The notes: generated by a model from the letters alone, not told the origin. 64,000 bases of DNA from Pilimelia anulata (GCF_014647895.1 NZ_BMQB01000002.1:434001-498000), one strand, 5' to 3'; positions 27,873 through 40,608 are shown, counted from the first letter of the stretch. Numbers and translations: made by a program.

Positions 27873-29710
27873 GCGGGGCGGTGCGGACGATGGTGCTCTG
27901 GTGTCCGGACTGGCCGGTCGCCGCCGCCGGGATCGTCGAGGGCGTGGCGGTGCACGAGCCGGTCGCCGTCCTGTACGCGAACCGGGTCGTCGCCTGCTCG
28001 CCCGCCGCCGGGGCCGCGGGCGTGCAGCGCGGGCTGCGCCGGCGGGAGGCGCAGTACCGGTGCCCGGAGCTGGCGGTCGTGGCGTACGACGCGGGGCGGG
28101 ACGCGCGGGCGTTCGAGCCGGTGGTGGCCGCCGTGGAGGACGCCGTCGCCGGGGTGCAGGTGCTGCGGCCGGGGGCCTGCGCGCTCGCCGCCCGCGGCCC
28201 GGCCCGGTACTTCGGCGGCGAGGAGGCCGCCGCCGCGCACCTGATCGAGCAGGTCGGCCGGGAGTGCGGGGTGGAGAGCCGGGTCGGCGTCGCCGACGGG
28301 ACCTTCGCCGCGGGGCTCGCCGCGCGCGCCGACCGGCTGGTGCCGCCCGGCGGTACCGCGGCGTTCCTCGCCGGCCTGGACGTCGGGGCGCTCGGGCGGC
28401 CCGCGCTGGTCGAGCTGCTGCGCCGGCTGGGCATCCGGACGCTGGGCGCGTACGCCGCGCTGCCCGCCGCCGACGTGGCCGGGCGGTTCGGCGCCGACGC
28501 GGCCTGGGCGCACCGGCTCGCCGCCGGGCGCGACCCGCGGCCGCTGGCGCTGCGCGAGCCGCCGCCGGACCTGTGGGTCAGCGCGACGTACGAGGAGCCG
28601 CTCGCCCGGGTCGACGTGGCCGCGTTCGCCGCCCGGGCGCTGGCCGAGCGGCTGCACGAGCGGCTCGGCGCGCACGGGCTGGCCTGTACCCGGCTCGGCA
28701 TCGAGGCCGTCACCGCCGACGGGGCCGCGCTGCACCGCACCTGGCGGCACGACGGGCTGCTCACCGCCGCCGCCATCGTGGACCGGGTCCGCTGGCAGCT
28801 CGACGGCTGGCTCACCCCCGCCCGCGGGCGGCCCCGGCCCGGCTCGGGCATCGCCACCCTGCGGCTGGTCCCGTACGGGGTGCTGCCCCGGGTCGCCCAG
28901 CAGCCCGGCCTGTGGGGCGAGGTGGGGGAGGAGCGCGAGCGGGCGCACCGCGCGCTCACCCGGGTCCAGGGCCTGCTCGGGCCGGGGGCGGTGGTGACGC
29001 CGGTGCTCGGCGGCGGGCGCTCGCCGGCGGACCGGGCCCGGTACGTGCCGTGGGGCGACGAGCGCCCGGTCGAGCCGGAGCAGCCGTGGCCGGGGCGGCT
29101 GCCGGCGCCGTCGCCGGCGGTGGTCCTGCCCGAGCCGCTGCCGGCGACGGTGTACGACGCGGCGGGCGCGCCGGTGACGGTCAGCGCCCGGCTGGACCTG
29201 TCGGGGGAGCCGGCGCACCTGACGGTCCACCCGCACCCGGCCGCGGCGGACCTGCCCCCGGCCTGTCCACTCCCGACCGCCCCGCCCCCGCCGAGGGCCC
29301 CGCCGCCGAAGCCCCGGCCGGCCGGCGCGACTTCGCCGCCGCCCGGCGCATCCCTTCCCGCCGGTCCTTCACCTCCCGGCTCACCTCCCGGCCCACCTGC
29401 CGGTCTTCCACCCGGCGTGCCCCATCCGCCGGGCGGCTCGGGTGGGCGGTCGGGGCGGGAGGGGCGGCGGGCCGGCGCGTGGCTGGCCGCCGTACCGTCG
29501 CCCGCCGAGCCGGCCGGCCCCGCCGATCCGATCGGCCCCGCCGGGTCGGGCGGGGTGACCGGGTGGTCGGCGCCGTGGCCGGCGGACGAGCGGTGGTGGT
29601 CGGCCGACGCCCGGCGCGGGGTCCGCTTCCAGCTCGTCCTGGCCGACGGCCGCGGCGTCCTGCTCACCCTCTCCGCCGGCCGCTGGCACCTCACGGCCCT
29701 CTACGACTGA
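27869..29710 (+). CDS. imuB: ImuB-type inactive Y-family polymerase homologue
   Basis: A 613-aa adaptor of the damage-induced mutasome, thought to link DnaE2 to the beta clamp. The Y-family fold is recognisable (ANRVVACSPAAGAAGVQRGL, LLRRLGIRTLGAYAALPAAD), but the catalytic acidic residues are absent: the first motif reads MVLWCPDWPVAA where active enzymes have D-x-D. A proline-rich insert (about residues 455-540) separates the little-finger region from a conserved C-terminal WWSADARRGVRFQLVLADGR block. The GTG start at 27869 overlaps the imuA' stop (GTGA), so the two are translationally coupled. Confidence 0.9.
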   Translation: MSGAVRTMVLWCPDWPVAAAGIVEGVAVHEPVAVLYANRVVACSPAAGAAGVQRGLRRREAQYRCPELAVVAYDAGRDARAFEPVVAAVEDAVAGVQVLRPGACALAARGPARYFGGEEAAAAHLIEQVGRECGVESRVGVADGTFAAGLAARADRLVPPGGTAAFLAGLDVGALGRPALVELLRRLGIRTLGAYAALPAADVAGRFGADAAWAHRLAAGRDPRPLALREPPPDLWVSATYEEPLARVDVAAFAARALAERLHERLGAHGLACTRLGIEAVTADGAALHRTWRHDGLLTAAAIVDRVRWQLDGWLTPARGRPRPGSGIATLRLVPYGVLPRVAQQPGLWGEVGEERERAHRALTRVQGLLGPGAVVTPVLGGGRSPADRARYVPWGDERPVEPEQPWPGRLPAPSPAVVLPEPLPATVYDAAGAPVTVSARLDLSGEPAHLTVHPHPAAADLPPACPLPTAPPPPRAPPPKPRPAGATSPPPGASLPAGPSPPGSPPGPPAGLPPGVPHPPGGSGGRSGREGRRAGAWLAAVPSPAEPAGPADPIGPAGSGGVTGWSAPWPADERWWSADARRGVRFQLVLADGRGVLLTLSAGRWHLTALYD

Positions 29711-29749
29711 CCCGACCCGAGGCCACCCGAACAGCGAGAGGAGCGGGGA

Positions 29750-33082
<3,333 letters not shown>

Positions 33083-33136
33083 CCGGCCCGCCCGCGCACG
33101 ATCGACGGCCGCGCCGCCCCGCCGGGCGGGCTCGAC

Positions 33137-33142
33137 TACGCT
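33137..33142 (+). promoter_or_regulatory. -10 element for a leaderless methyltransferase transcript
   Basis: TACGCT lies 6 nt before the GTG at 33149. Just upstream, GCCCGCCCG (about 33086-33094) and CGGGCGGGC (about 33123-33131) form arms of a likely dnaE2 terminator hairpin. Confidence 0.45.
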
Positions 33143-33148
33143 CGCGGG

Positions 33149-33856
33149 GTGGACAGCATTGGCAGCCGGCACGCCCCGCACACCGCCGTCGTCCGATCCG
33201 TGCTCCGCGACGAACTCGACCGGTACCCCGGCCGGGTGCTGCGCGTACTCGACGTCGGCGGCGGGACCGGCGGGTTCGCCGTGCCGCTGGCGGAGCTGGG
33301 CCACCGGGTCACCGTGATCGACGCCAGCCCGGACGCGCTCGCCTCCCTGCGCCGCCGCGCCGCCGAGCAGGGCGTCGCCGACCGGATCGAGGCCGTGCAG
33401 GCCGACGCCGACGAGATCGGCAAGGTCGCCGAGCCCGAGTCGGTGGACCTCGCCCTCTGCCACGCCGTCCTGGAGGTCGTCGACGACGTCGACGCCGTCG
33501 CCGGGGCGCTCGCCACCGCGCTGCGGCCCGGCGGGGTGGCCAGCGTGCTCGTGGCCGGCCGGGCCGGCGCCGTGCTCAGCCGGGCGCTGTCCGGGCAGCT
33601 CGCCGACGCCGCCCGGCTGGTCGCCGCGGGCCGGCCGCGGCGGTTCGACGCGGCCGGGGCCCGGGCGGTGCTGGAGCGGGCCGGGCTGCGGGTGGAGGCG
33701 ATCCACGGCGTGCGGGTGTTCGCGGACCTGGTCGGCGCCGCGGTCGCGGAGGAGGACCCGGCCGCGCTGCTGGAGCTGGAGCTGGCGGTGGCCGCCGAGC
33801 CGCCGTACCGGGACATCGCCTCCCAACTGCACCTGCTCGCCCGCCGCCCCGCCTGA
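33149..33856 (+). CDS. SAM-dependent methyltransferase
   Basis: A 235-aa class I methyltransferase of unknown substrate. Motif I is VLRVLDVGGGTGGFAVPLAE, followed by the acidic strand end RVTVIDASPDAL and a motif-II/III-like VDLALCHAVLEVVDDVDAV, ending in LRPGGVASVLVAG. These place SAM in a Rossmann fold. The C-terminal 60 residues include ERAGLRVEAIHGVRVFADLV, typical of small-molecule methyltransferases. It lies between dnaE2 and dinB, but nothing in it suggests a repair role. GTG start, no Shine-Dalgarno. Confidence 0.85.
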   Translation: MDSIGSRHAPHTAVVRSVLRDELDRYPGRVLRVLDVGGGTGGFAVPLAELGHRVTVIDASPDALASLRRRAAEQGVADRIEAVQADADEIGKVAEPESVDLALCHAVLEVVDDVDAVAGALATALRPGGVASVLVAGRAGAVLSRALSGQLADAARLVAAGRPRRFDAAGARAVLERAGLRVEAIHGVRVFADLVGAAVAEEDPAALLELELAVAAEPPYRDIASQLHLLARRPA

Positions 33857-33894
33857 CCACCCGCTGCCGCCCGCCGGATGTCGGGGGGTGCCGC

Positions 33895-33900
33895 TAGCCT
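33895..33900 (+). promoter_or_regulatory. -10 element for a leaderless dinB transcript
   Basis: TAGCCT lies 6 nt before the GTG of dinB at 33907. No LexA box is visible nearby, so dinB appears not to be under SOS control, unlike the dnaE2 cassette. Confidence 0.5.
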
Positions 33901-33906
33901 GCCGGC

Positions 33907-35190
33907 GTGAACGCCGAGGCCAGCCACCCGCCCGACCGCGACGACGGCTGCGACATCCTGCACGTCGACATGGACGCGTTCTACGCCTCCGTCGAGCTGC
34001 GCCGCCGCCCCGAGCTGCGCGGCCGCCCCGTTGTGGTCGGCGGCACCGGCCCGCGCGGCGTCGTCTGCTCGGCCAGCTACCCGGCCCGGGCGTACGGCGT
34101 GCGCAACGCCATGCCCGTCGCCCGCGCCCGCGGGCTGTGCCGCGACCTGGTCTGCCTGCCGCCGGACTTCCCCGCGTACCGGGCGGCGTCCGCGGCGGTC
34201 ATGGCGGCCTTCCGCGAGGTGACCCCGCTGGTCGAGCCGCTGTCGCTGGACGAGGCGTTCCTCGACGTCCGGGGCGCCCGGCGGCTGTTCGGCCGCCCGG
34301 CCCGGATCGCCGCGGCGCTGCGCGCCCGGATCGCCGCCGAGCAGGCGCTGACCTGCTCGGTCGGGGTGGCGCCGACGAAGTTCGTGGCCAAGGTCGCCTC
34401 CGCCCGGGCCAAGCCCGACGGGCTGCTGGTCGTCCCGGCCGGCGGCGTGCTGGCGTTCCTGCACCCGCTGCCGGTCCGGGCGCTGTGGGGGGTGGGGGAG
34501 CGGGCGGCCGACGCACTGGGCCGGCACGGCCTGCGGACCGTCGGCGACCTCGCCGCCGCCCCGGAGGCGCTGCTGCGGCAGACCGTCGGCCGGGCCGCCG
34601 GCGCCCACCTGCGCGAGCTGGCGCACGGCCGGGACCCGCGCCCGGTGACGCCCGAGCAGGCCGAGCGGTCGGTGAGCGCCGAGACGACGTTCGACTCCGA
34701 CATCGGCGAGCCGGCGGCGGTCGGCCGCGCGTTCCTGGCGCTGGCGCACCGGGTGGCCGAGCGGCTGCGCGCCGGCGGGATCGCCGGGCGGACCGTCGCG
34801 ATCAAGGTGCGGCTGCCGGACTTCACCACGCTGAGCCGCTCCCGCACGCTGCCGTACCCGACCGACGTCGGCCACGAGATCCACGCCGCGGCGCTGGCGC
34901 TGTGGTCCGCGCTGCGGGCCAGCGGCCGGCCGCCGGTGCACCTGGTGCGGCTGCTCGGCGTCCGGGTGGAGGGCCTCGCGCCCGCCGCGGCCGCGGCCCG
35001 GCAGCCCGAGCTGGGCGCCGCGGACCGCGGGTGGGCCGAGGCCGAGCGGGCCGCCGACGCAGCGTCTGCCCGTTTCGGGCGTTCTGTGGTAGGTCCAGCC
35101 AGTCTGCTGCCCCACGAGCGGGGTGGGTCAGCCGAAAATCGGTACTCCCCGTCGGTCGTCCCGCTTTCCGACCCGTCATCCCCCTCGTAG
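33907..35190 (+). CDS. dinB: DNA polymerase IV (Y family)
   Basis: A 427-aa translesion polymerase. All catalytic acidic residues are present: Asp21 in LHVDMDAFYASVE, and Asp115/Glu116 in PLSLDEAFLDV. The steric and binding motifs YPARAYGVRNAMP and CSVGVAPTKFVAKVAS are standard, followed by the thumb helix-hairpin-helix (LWGVGERAADALGRHGL) and little finger. The C-terminal tail after about residue 385 is variable; I do not see a clear QL[SD]LF clamp motif. The GTG start follows a -10 by 6 nt. Confidence 0.94.
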   Translation: MNAEASHPPDRDDGCDILHVDMDAFYASVELRRRPELRGRPVVVGGTGPRGVVCSASYPARAYGVRNAMPVARARGLCRDLVCLPPDFPAYRAASAAVMAAFREVTPLVEPLSLDEAFLDVRGARRLFGRPARIAAALRARIAAEQALTCSVGVAPTKFVAKVASARAKPDGLLVVPAGGVLAFLHPLPVRALWGVGERAADALGRHGLRTVGDLAAAPEALLRQTVGRAAGAHLRELAHGRDPRPVTPEQAERSVSAETTFDSDIGEPAAVGRAFLALAHRVAERLRAGGIAGRTVAIKVRLPDFTTLSRSRTLPYPTDVGHEIHAAALALWSALRASGRPPVHLVRLLGVRVEGLAPAAAAARQPELGAADRGWAEAERAADAASARFGRSVVGPASLLPHERGGSAENRYSPSVVPLSDPSSPS

Positions 35191-35193
35191 ACT
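35165..35193 (+). promoter_or_regulatory. Candidate promoter of the DUF3040 gene
   Basis: TTTCCG (35165-35170) and TAGACT (35188-35193) are 17 nt apart, inside the last codons of dinB. The transcript would begin near 35200 with a leader of about 135 nt. Confidence 0.4.
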
Positions 35194-35335
35194 GGGTACA
35201 GGCGATGCGGTGTCGACCCGTACCGAGCCGGCTGCACCGGAGGTTTGCCCTCCGCGCGGACCGGCAAGTACCGGTTACGGCGATCGGGTCGTTTGCCAGC
35301 CCCCGGCCGGACCGGTCCCGAGCGGAAGGAGTGCC

Positions 35336-35722
35336 GTGCCGCTCTCGGAGCACGAACAGCGACTGTTCGAGCAGATCGAACGGTCGCTCGCCGACGACCC
35401 CAAGTTCGCGTCGGCGGTACGCGCCAACGACCCGCGCCTGCACGCCCGGCGCCGGGTGGTCATCGCGATCGTCGTGGTCCTCGCCGGTCTCGGCCTCGTC
35501 GTCTACGGCACCGCGGTCAAGAGCATGCCGCTGGGCGTCGCCGGCTTCGTGGTGATGCTGGCCGCCGCGGCCCTGGCCACCCACTCGTACCGGCGCGGCC
35601 AGACCCCCCAGCTCCGCGTCGTCGGCGGCACCGCCGCGGCGACCCCCCGGCCCGCCCGCCGCGCCTCCCTGGTGGACCGGCTCGAGGCCCGCTGGCGCGG
35701 CCGCCCCGAGGGCAACCGCTGA
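35336..35722 (+). CDS. DUF3040 domain membrane protein
   Basis: A 128-aa small actinobacterial protein. It begins PLSEHEQRLFEQIERSLADD, the hallmark of DUF3040 (PF11239), then DPKFASAVRA. Two membrane helices follow (about 40-60, VVIAIVVVLAGLGLVVYG, and 64-82), and the C-terminal tail is basic and probably cytoplasmic. Function is unknown; such genes often lie near dinB in actinomycetes. The GTG at 35336 has AAGGAG 5 nt upstream. It converges on the transglutaminase gene. Confidence 0.85.
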   Translation: MPLSEHEQRLFEQIERSLADDPKFASAVRANDPRLHARRRVVIAIVVVLAGLGLVVYGTAVKSMPLGVAGFVVMLAAAALATHSYRRGQTPQLRVVGGTAAATPRPARRASLVDRLEARWRGRPEGNR

Positions 35723-35808
35723 TCCCCAGCGCCTGACGCCCCCGGCACCACCGCACCCGTACCCGAATCCACGTCGCGGCCCCGTCGGCCGCGAGTTCCG
35801 CAGCGCGC

Positions 35809-35843
35809 CCACCGCGGGCGGCATGGCGCGTCCGCCGCGGTGG
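35809..35843. terminator. Hairpin between convergent DUF3040 and transglutaminase genes
   Basis: CCACCGCGG (35809-35817) pairs exactly with CCGCGGTGG (35835-35843); pairing can extend inward with one bulge. A second hairpin, CGCGGCC/GGCCGCG, lies just upstream at about 35775-35793. No T tract. Confidence 0.5.
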
Positions 35844-35874
35844 CGTGGCCCTTTCGCGCCGGTGGCGTGGTGCG

Positions 35875-38331
35875 TCAGCCGCGGGTCGCGCGGCGCGGGG
35901 TCAGCCGCTCCGCCGTCGCCCGCCACGCCGCCGCCGTCGCCCCGGCCCGCTCGCCGTACGCCCGCAGCGCCGCCGCGGCCCGGCGCAGCACCGAGCGCGG
36001 CAGCAGCGTCGCCGCCAGCCGCCCCCCTCGCCCCGTCCGCTCCGCGCACGCCGCCCGGACCGCGCCCAGCGCCGCCGCCGTCGCGGCCGGGTCCGCGCCG
36101 GTGCCGCTGCGGGCGTACCGGGCGCGCTCCTCGGCGTGCGCCAGCCCCCGCACGGCCTCGGCCATCGGGGCCGGCAGCGCCAGGTCGGTGCCGATCCGGG
36201 CGGCCCGCTGCCGCGGGGTGTCGTTGTCCGGGGTCGGCACGCCGTAGTCGACCAGGGTGTCGGTCAGCTCCGCCCACGCCGCGTGCGCCCGGGCCCGCCA
36301 GCCGTCCTCGGCCACCATCGCGGGCGCGTCCGCGGCCGGGCCCACGGTCACCGCCGGGGCCCCGGTTGCGGGGGCGGCGCGGCGCCGGCGCAGCCGCCGG
36401 CGGTACAGCGCCGGCAGGGCCAGCAGCGCCACGACCAGCAGGACGGCCGGCGGCAGCCACCACCGGTCGGCGGCCGCCGGCACCGGCGCGGCGGCGCCCG
36501 GCGCGCCGGCGTCGATGTCCCGGCCGGGCCCGCGGCTCGGCGCGCCGGTCGGCGCCGGCTCGGCCGCGCCGGTCGGGGTGGTGGACGCGCCCGGCGCGGG
36601 GCGGTCGGTGTCGACGTCCACGGCGTTCGGCGCGTACGCCGGGTTCAGCGTCCCGGTCACCGCGGCCGGCGGCGTCGACTCGAACAGCACCCAGCCGACG
36701 CCGGGGAAGTACACCTCGGTCCAGGCGTGCAGGTTCCGGTTGGTCAGCACCCGGACGCCGTCGCGGTTGTCGTTGCCGAGGGTGAAGCCGATCGCCACCC
36801 GGGCCGGGATGCCCGCGGCCCGGACCAGCCAGGCCAGCGCGGCCGCGTACTGCTGGCAGAAGCCCACCTTGCGGTCGAGGAAGTCGGTGATCGCCGCGCC
36901 GGTGGTGCTGGGCTCGGTGCGCAGGTCGTACCGGAAGCCGTTGGCCGGGTCGAAGTACCCGCGCAGCCGCTCGACCCGGTCGTAGTCGGTGGTCGCGCCG
37001 CGGGTCAGCTCGGCGACGAGCTGCTGCACCCGGGGCAGCGGCGGCACCTCGGTCCACCGGCGGGCCGGGTCGTCCGGCGGCAGCGGGCCGGCCCGGCGCA
37101 GCGTCCGGGCGTCCAGCTCGGGGCGGGCGAAGCCGAACCGGTACCGCCGGTCCGCCGCCGACTCCACCGACGAGTACACGGTCTCCCGCTCGGGGTCGAG
37201 CAGCCAGTCGTTGTCCAGCGTCGTCCAGGCCAGCCGCGGGTACACCGGCGCCATCCGCATCGCGAACGCCCGGCTGACGCTGACCCGCGCCTCGTACACC
37301 GGCCCGTCCGGATCGCCGAGCGCCGGGTCGGGCAGCGCGGCCGGGCGGCCGGGCGCCGGGATGCGCCGGTTGCCGCCGAGCGCCGTCCCGATCGGCGTGC
37401 CGGACCAGCCGCCGGCCCGGAAACCCCGCTCGTCGACGATGTCGGCGACCGCGAACCGCAGGTACTCCGGCCGCGGGTCGTTGGTCTCCAGCCGGACCAA
37501 CTCCTGCACCTGCGGCTGGTTCAGCCGTCCACTGAGGTCGGCGAACAGGTCGACCGGCCGGCCGCCGCCGGGCCGCCCGCCGCCGGGCGCGCCGATGCCC
37601 TGCGGGCCGAGCACGCCCGCGCTGACCTCCGGTACGGCCAGCGGCAGCAGCACGGCCAGCACCACCCCGACCAGGCCGAGCCGGCGCGCGGACGCCCCCA
37701 GCGGGGACGGCTCGCCGGCGTCGACGCTGCTGCCGTCGCCGCGGAACCGCCGCCCGAACCGGCGGACCCGCTCCAGGTTGTCGGCGACCAGCAGCCACAG
37801 GAAGCCGGTCGCGCCGACGGCGAACGGGGCGACCGGGGCGCTGTCGGTGTGGATGGCGACCGGCACCGCGTACACCACCAGCAGCGGCAGCCCGGCCAGC
37901 GCCGGCCGGCGGGCGCCGACGGCGAGCACGTCCACCGCGACGGCGACCAGCCCCACCCCGGTGGCGGCCAGGAACAGCAGCGGCCGCAGGTCCGGTACGG
38001 GGATCGCGTTGCCCTGCACCGCGGCCGGCGCCTCCCGGACGAGCGCGGCGAAGTTGCCCAGCGTCGCGCCGGTCGGCAGCAGCCCCAGCAGGTCGCCGCC
38101 GCTGGGGAACAGGTGGGTCAGCGCCAGCAGCAGCGCGCCGAGCAGCACCGGCACCCGCAGCCAGCGCCCGCCGGGCAGCCGCCCGACCAGCACCGACGCG
38201 ACCGTGATCAGCGCCACGACGATCAGCGCCTGGACCGCCCAGGCCGGCGTGTCGAACAGGCTCCACAGCGGCGCGGCGCCGAGCAGCGTCGCCACCCCGG
38301 CGATCACGCTGAGCCGGCGCGGCGGCTTCAC
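35875..38331 (-). CDS. TgpA-type transmembrane transglutaminase-like protein (DUF3488)
   Basis: An 818-aa protein with about six N-terminal membrane helices (DUF3488 region), an extracytoplasmic transglutaminase-like domain and a further helix near residue 620 (WWLPPAVLLVVALLALPALY) before a cytoplasmic C-terminal domain. The thiol-protease-like centre is visible: Cys in VGFCQQYAAALAWLVRAAGI, His in NLHAWTEVYFPGVGWVLFE and the following acidic/Pro motif. Such proteins are linked to envelope processing, but their substrates are unknown. The GTG start overlaps the DUF58 gene stop (GTGA). It is the third gene of the moxR operon. Confidence 0.88.
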   Translation of the reverse strand: MKPPRRLSVIAGVATLLGAAPLWSLFDTPAWAVQALIVVALITVASVLVGRLPGGRWLRVPVLLGALLLALTHLFPSGGDLLGLLPTGATLGNFAALVREAPAAVQGNAIPVPDLRPLLFLAATGVGLVAVAVDVLAVGARRPALAGLPLLVVYAVPVAIHTDSAPVAPFAVGATGFLWLLVADNLERVRRFGRRFRGDGSSVDAGEPSPLGASARRLGLVGVVLAVLLPLAVPEVSAGVLGPQGIGAPGGGRPGGGRPVDLFADLSGRLNQPQVQELVRLETNDPRPEYLRFAVADIVDERGFRAGGWSGTPIGTALGGNRRIPAPGRPAALPDPALGDPDGPVYEARVSVSRAFAMRMAPVYPRLAWTTLDNDWLLDPERETVYSSVESAADRRYRFGFARPELDARTLRRAGPLPPDDPARRWTEVPPLPRVQQLVAELTRGATTDYDRVERLRGYFDPANGFRYDLRTEPSTTGAAITDFLDRKVGFCQQYAAALAWLVRAAGIPARVAIGFTLGNDNRDGVRVLTNRNLHAWTEVYFPGVGWVLFESTPPAAVTGTLNPAYAPNAVDVDTDRPAPGASTTPTGAAEPAPTGAPSRGPGRDIDAGAPGAAAPVPAAADRWWLPPAVLLVVALLALPALYRRRLRRRRAAPATGAPAVTVGPAADAPAMVAEDGWRARAHAAWAELTDTLVDYGVPTPDNDTPRQRAARIGTDLALPAPMAEAVRGLAHAEERARYARSGTGADPAATAAALGAVRAACAERTGRGGRLAATLLPRSVLRRAAAALRAYGERAGATAAAWRATAERLTPRRATRG

Positions 38332-39593
38332 CGGGCACCCACCGGGTCGGCGGCGCCGAGCCGCTCCCACACCGCGGCGACCGACTCGCCGGGGGAGCGG
38401 GTGACGACCCGCCAGCCGGCGTCGCGCAGCAACTGCGGCCCCGCGGTCAGCGCGGGCGTGCCGGCGGCGCCGGGCCAGCCGGGGTCGACCACGAGCGCGA
38501 CGCCGCGGTCGGCGCCGGGCGCGAGGCCGAGCAGGTGCCGGGCGGCGGCGGTGTCACAGGTACCGAGGACGGCGACGACCAGCCCGCGCTCGCCGGCCCG
38601 GCGGGCCCGGTCCACGGCCGGGCGCAGGTCGTCGGCCCGGCGCGGGCCGACGTCGGCGAGCCGGTCCATCGCCGCCATCTCGGTCGCGGCGTCGTGCACC
38701 GGCTGGTCGATCGGCGGCGCGTCGATGCGTTCCACGTCGGGCGGGGCGCAGACCAGCCGCACCTTGTGGCCGCCCCGGCGCAGGTGCACGATCAGGCTCG
38801 CCGCCGCCGACACCGCCCACTCGAACGTCGAGTCGGCGCCGTCGCCGAGGTGCGCGGCGGCGCGGTTGTCCAGCAGTATCGTCGCCCGGCGCTCGCGCGG
38901 CTGCTCCTCCCGGCGGACCATCAGCTCGCCGGCCCGGGCGGTGGACCGCCAGTGCACCCGGCGCAGGTCGTCGCCGTGCCGGTACTCGCGGGTGGCGGTG
39001 TCGTCCTCGCCGTGCACGGCGACCGCCCGGCCGCGGCTCTCGCCCGTACCGGTGTGCACGCCGGCCAGCCGGACCGCGGGCAGCGCCTCGGTGCGCGGCA
39101 GCACGGTCAGCGACGCCACCTCGGCGAACGTCCGGTCCAGCCGGCACAGCCCGAACGGGTCGGTGAGCCGGGCCCGCAGCGGCCCGATCGGGTACCGGCC
39201 CCGGTGCGGCGGCCGGACCGTGTACGCCACGTTCGTCGACGCCCCCGCCGCCAGCTTCTCCAGCACCAGCCGCGGCACCCCGCCGAGCGCGACCGGCAGG
39301 CCCTCCTCCAGCAGCAGCGTGCCGATCGGCAGCCGGGCGGCGTTGTGCAGGTGCAGCCGCACCCGGGCCGGCTCGCCGGCGGGCAGCCGGGCCGGCTCCA
39401 GCTCGCGGTGGGTGCCGAGCCGGTGCCGGCTGCGCCCCACGTACCAGGCGGCGAGCAGCGGCAGCACCGCCAGCAGCACCGCCACCCGCAGCAGGTCGCG
39501 CTCGCCGAGCAGGACGGCGCCGAGCGCGGCGGCGACGCCGGCGGCCAGGAACGAGCGGCCCCGCGTGGTCAGCCCGCGCAGCGCCGCCCGCAT
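38328..39593 (-). CDS. DUF58 domain membrane-anchored protein
   Basis: A 421-aa protein with two N-terminal membrane helices (about 8-50) and a DUF58/vWA-like domain. The signature VHWRSTARAGELMVRREEQP is present, along with an earlier RRGRYPIGPLRARLTDPFGL block. DUF58 proteins are encoded with MoxR ATPases, which are thought to act as chaperones that mature vWA or envelope complexes. The start ATG is 1 nt from the stop of moxR and its end overlaps the TgpA-type gene, so the three form one operon. Confidence 0.88.
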   Translation of the reverse strand: MRAALRGLTTRGRSFLAAGVAAALGAVLLGERDLLRVAVLLAVLPLLAAWYVGRSRHRLGTHRELEPARLPAGEPARVRLHLHNAARLPIGTLLLEEGLPVALGGVPRLVLEKLAAGASTNVAYTVRPPHRGRYPIGPLRARLTDPFGLCRLDRTFAEVASLTVLPRTEALPAVRLAGVHTGTGESRGRAVAVHGEDDTATREYRHGDDLRRVHWRSTARAGELMVRREEQPRERRATILLDNRAAAHLGDGADSTFEWAVSAAASLIVHLRRGGHKVRLVCAPPDVERIDAPPIDQPVHDAATEMAAMDRLADVGPRRADDLRPAVDRARRAGERGLVVAVLGTCDTAAARHLLGLAPGADRGVALVVDPGWPGAAGTPALTAGPQLLRDAGWRVVTRSPGESVAAVWERLGAADPVGAR

Positions 39594-39594
39594 G

Positions 39595-40608
39595 TCAGCG
39601 CCCCTGCCGGTGGTGCGGCGCCGCCGGTACGGGCACCCGCCGGACCAGGTCGGCGACGATCCGGTCGGCGCCGCGGCTCACGCCGGCCTCGTCGGTCGGG
39701 ATCACCCGGTGGGCCAGGACCGGGCCGGCGAGCGCCTGCACGTCGTCCGGCGCCACGAAGTCGTGCCCGTGCAGCGCGGCCGCCGCCCGGGCGGTGCGCA
39801 GCAGTTGCAGCGTCGCCCGCGGCGAGGCGCCCAGCCGCAGCTCGGGGGAGTGCCGGGTGGCGTGGATCAGGGCGACGGCGTACCGCTTGACCGGCTCGGC
39901 CAGGTACACCTGCCGGGCGTGCGCGATCAGCCGGCGGACCCCCTCGGCGTCGGTGACCGGGCTGAGGTCGGCGAGCGGGTCGGCCTCGCCGTGCCCGTCG
40001 ACCATGGCCAGCTCGGCGTCCGGGTCGGGGTACCCCATGGCGATCCGGGCGGTGAACCGGTCCCGCTGCGCCTCCGGCAGCGGGTACGTGCCGGACATCT
40101 CGATCGGGTTCTGGGTGGCGACGACCATGAACGGCGGCGGCAGCAGGTACGTCACGCCGTCGACGGTGACCTGCCGCTCCTCCATGCACTCCAGCAGCGC
40201 CGCCTGCGTCTTCGGCGACGCCCGGTTGATCTCGTCGCCGACGACCAGGTTCGCGAAGATCGCGCCGGGCTTGAACTCGAACCCGCGGGTCTCCCGGTTG
40301 TACACGCTCACGCCGGTCACGTCGCTGGGCAGCAGGTCGGGGGTGAACTGGATCCGCCGTACCGTGCAGTCGATGGTCCGGGCCAGCGCCTTGGCCAGCG
40401 ACGTCTTGCCGACGCCGGGCACGTCCTCGATCAGCAGGTGCCCCTCGGCGAGCAGGACGGCCAGCGCGAGCCGGATCGTGTCCGCCTTGCCGGCGATGAT
40501 CTTCTCGATGTTGGCGACGATCGCGTCGGTCCGCTCCCGGAAACCCTCCTGCCCGATCGCGCCCGCCGCCTCGCCGGGCGGATGGTACGGGTTGTGCGGA
40601 GTCGTCAC
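39595..40608 (-). CDS. MoxR-family AAA+ ATPase
   Basis: A 337-aa AAA+ chaperone-like ATPase. Walker A is EDVPGVGKTSLAKALA, Walker B VVGDEINRASPKTQAALLEC, with sensor-1 ATQNPIEMSGTYPLPEAQ and the sensor-2 region around LGASPRATLQLLRTARA. It starts at the GTG 40608, which has AGGAGG 4 nt upstream; the frame stays open far upstream without homology. It heads the operon with the DUF58 and transglutaminase genes. A minus-strand -10-like TAGCCT at 40736-40731 could be its promoter. Confidence 0.92.
   Translation of the reverse strand: MTTPHNPYHPPGEAAGAIGQEGFRERTDAIVANIEKIIAGKADTIRLALAVLLAEGHLLIEDVPGVGKTSLAKALARTIDCTVRRIQFTPDLLPSDVTGVSVYNRETRGFEFKPGAIFANLVVGDEINRASPKTQAALLECMEERQVTVDGVTYLLPPPFMVVATQNPIEMSGTYPLPEAQRDRFTARIAMGYPDPDAELAMVDGHGEADPLADLSPVTDAEGVRRLIAHARQVYLAEPVKRYAVALIHATRHSPELRLGASPRATLQLLRTARAAAALHGHDFVAPDDVQALAGPVLAHRVIPTDEAGVSRGADRIVADLVRRVPVPAAPHHRQGR

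Noticed and set aside
33895..33907. SOS control of dinB
   Set aside because: No TCGAAC-N4-GTTCGA-like box is visible upstream of dinB.
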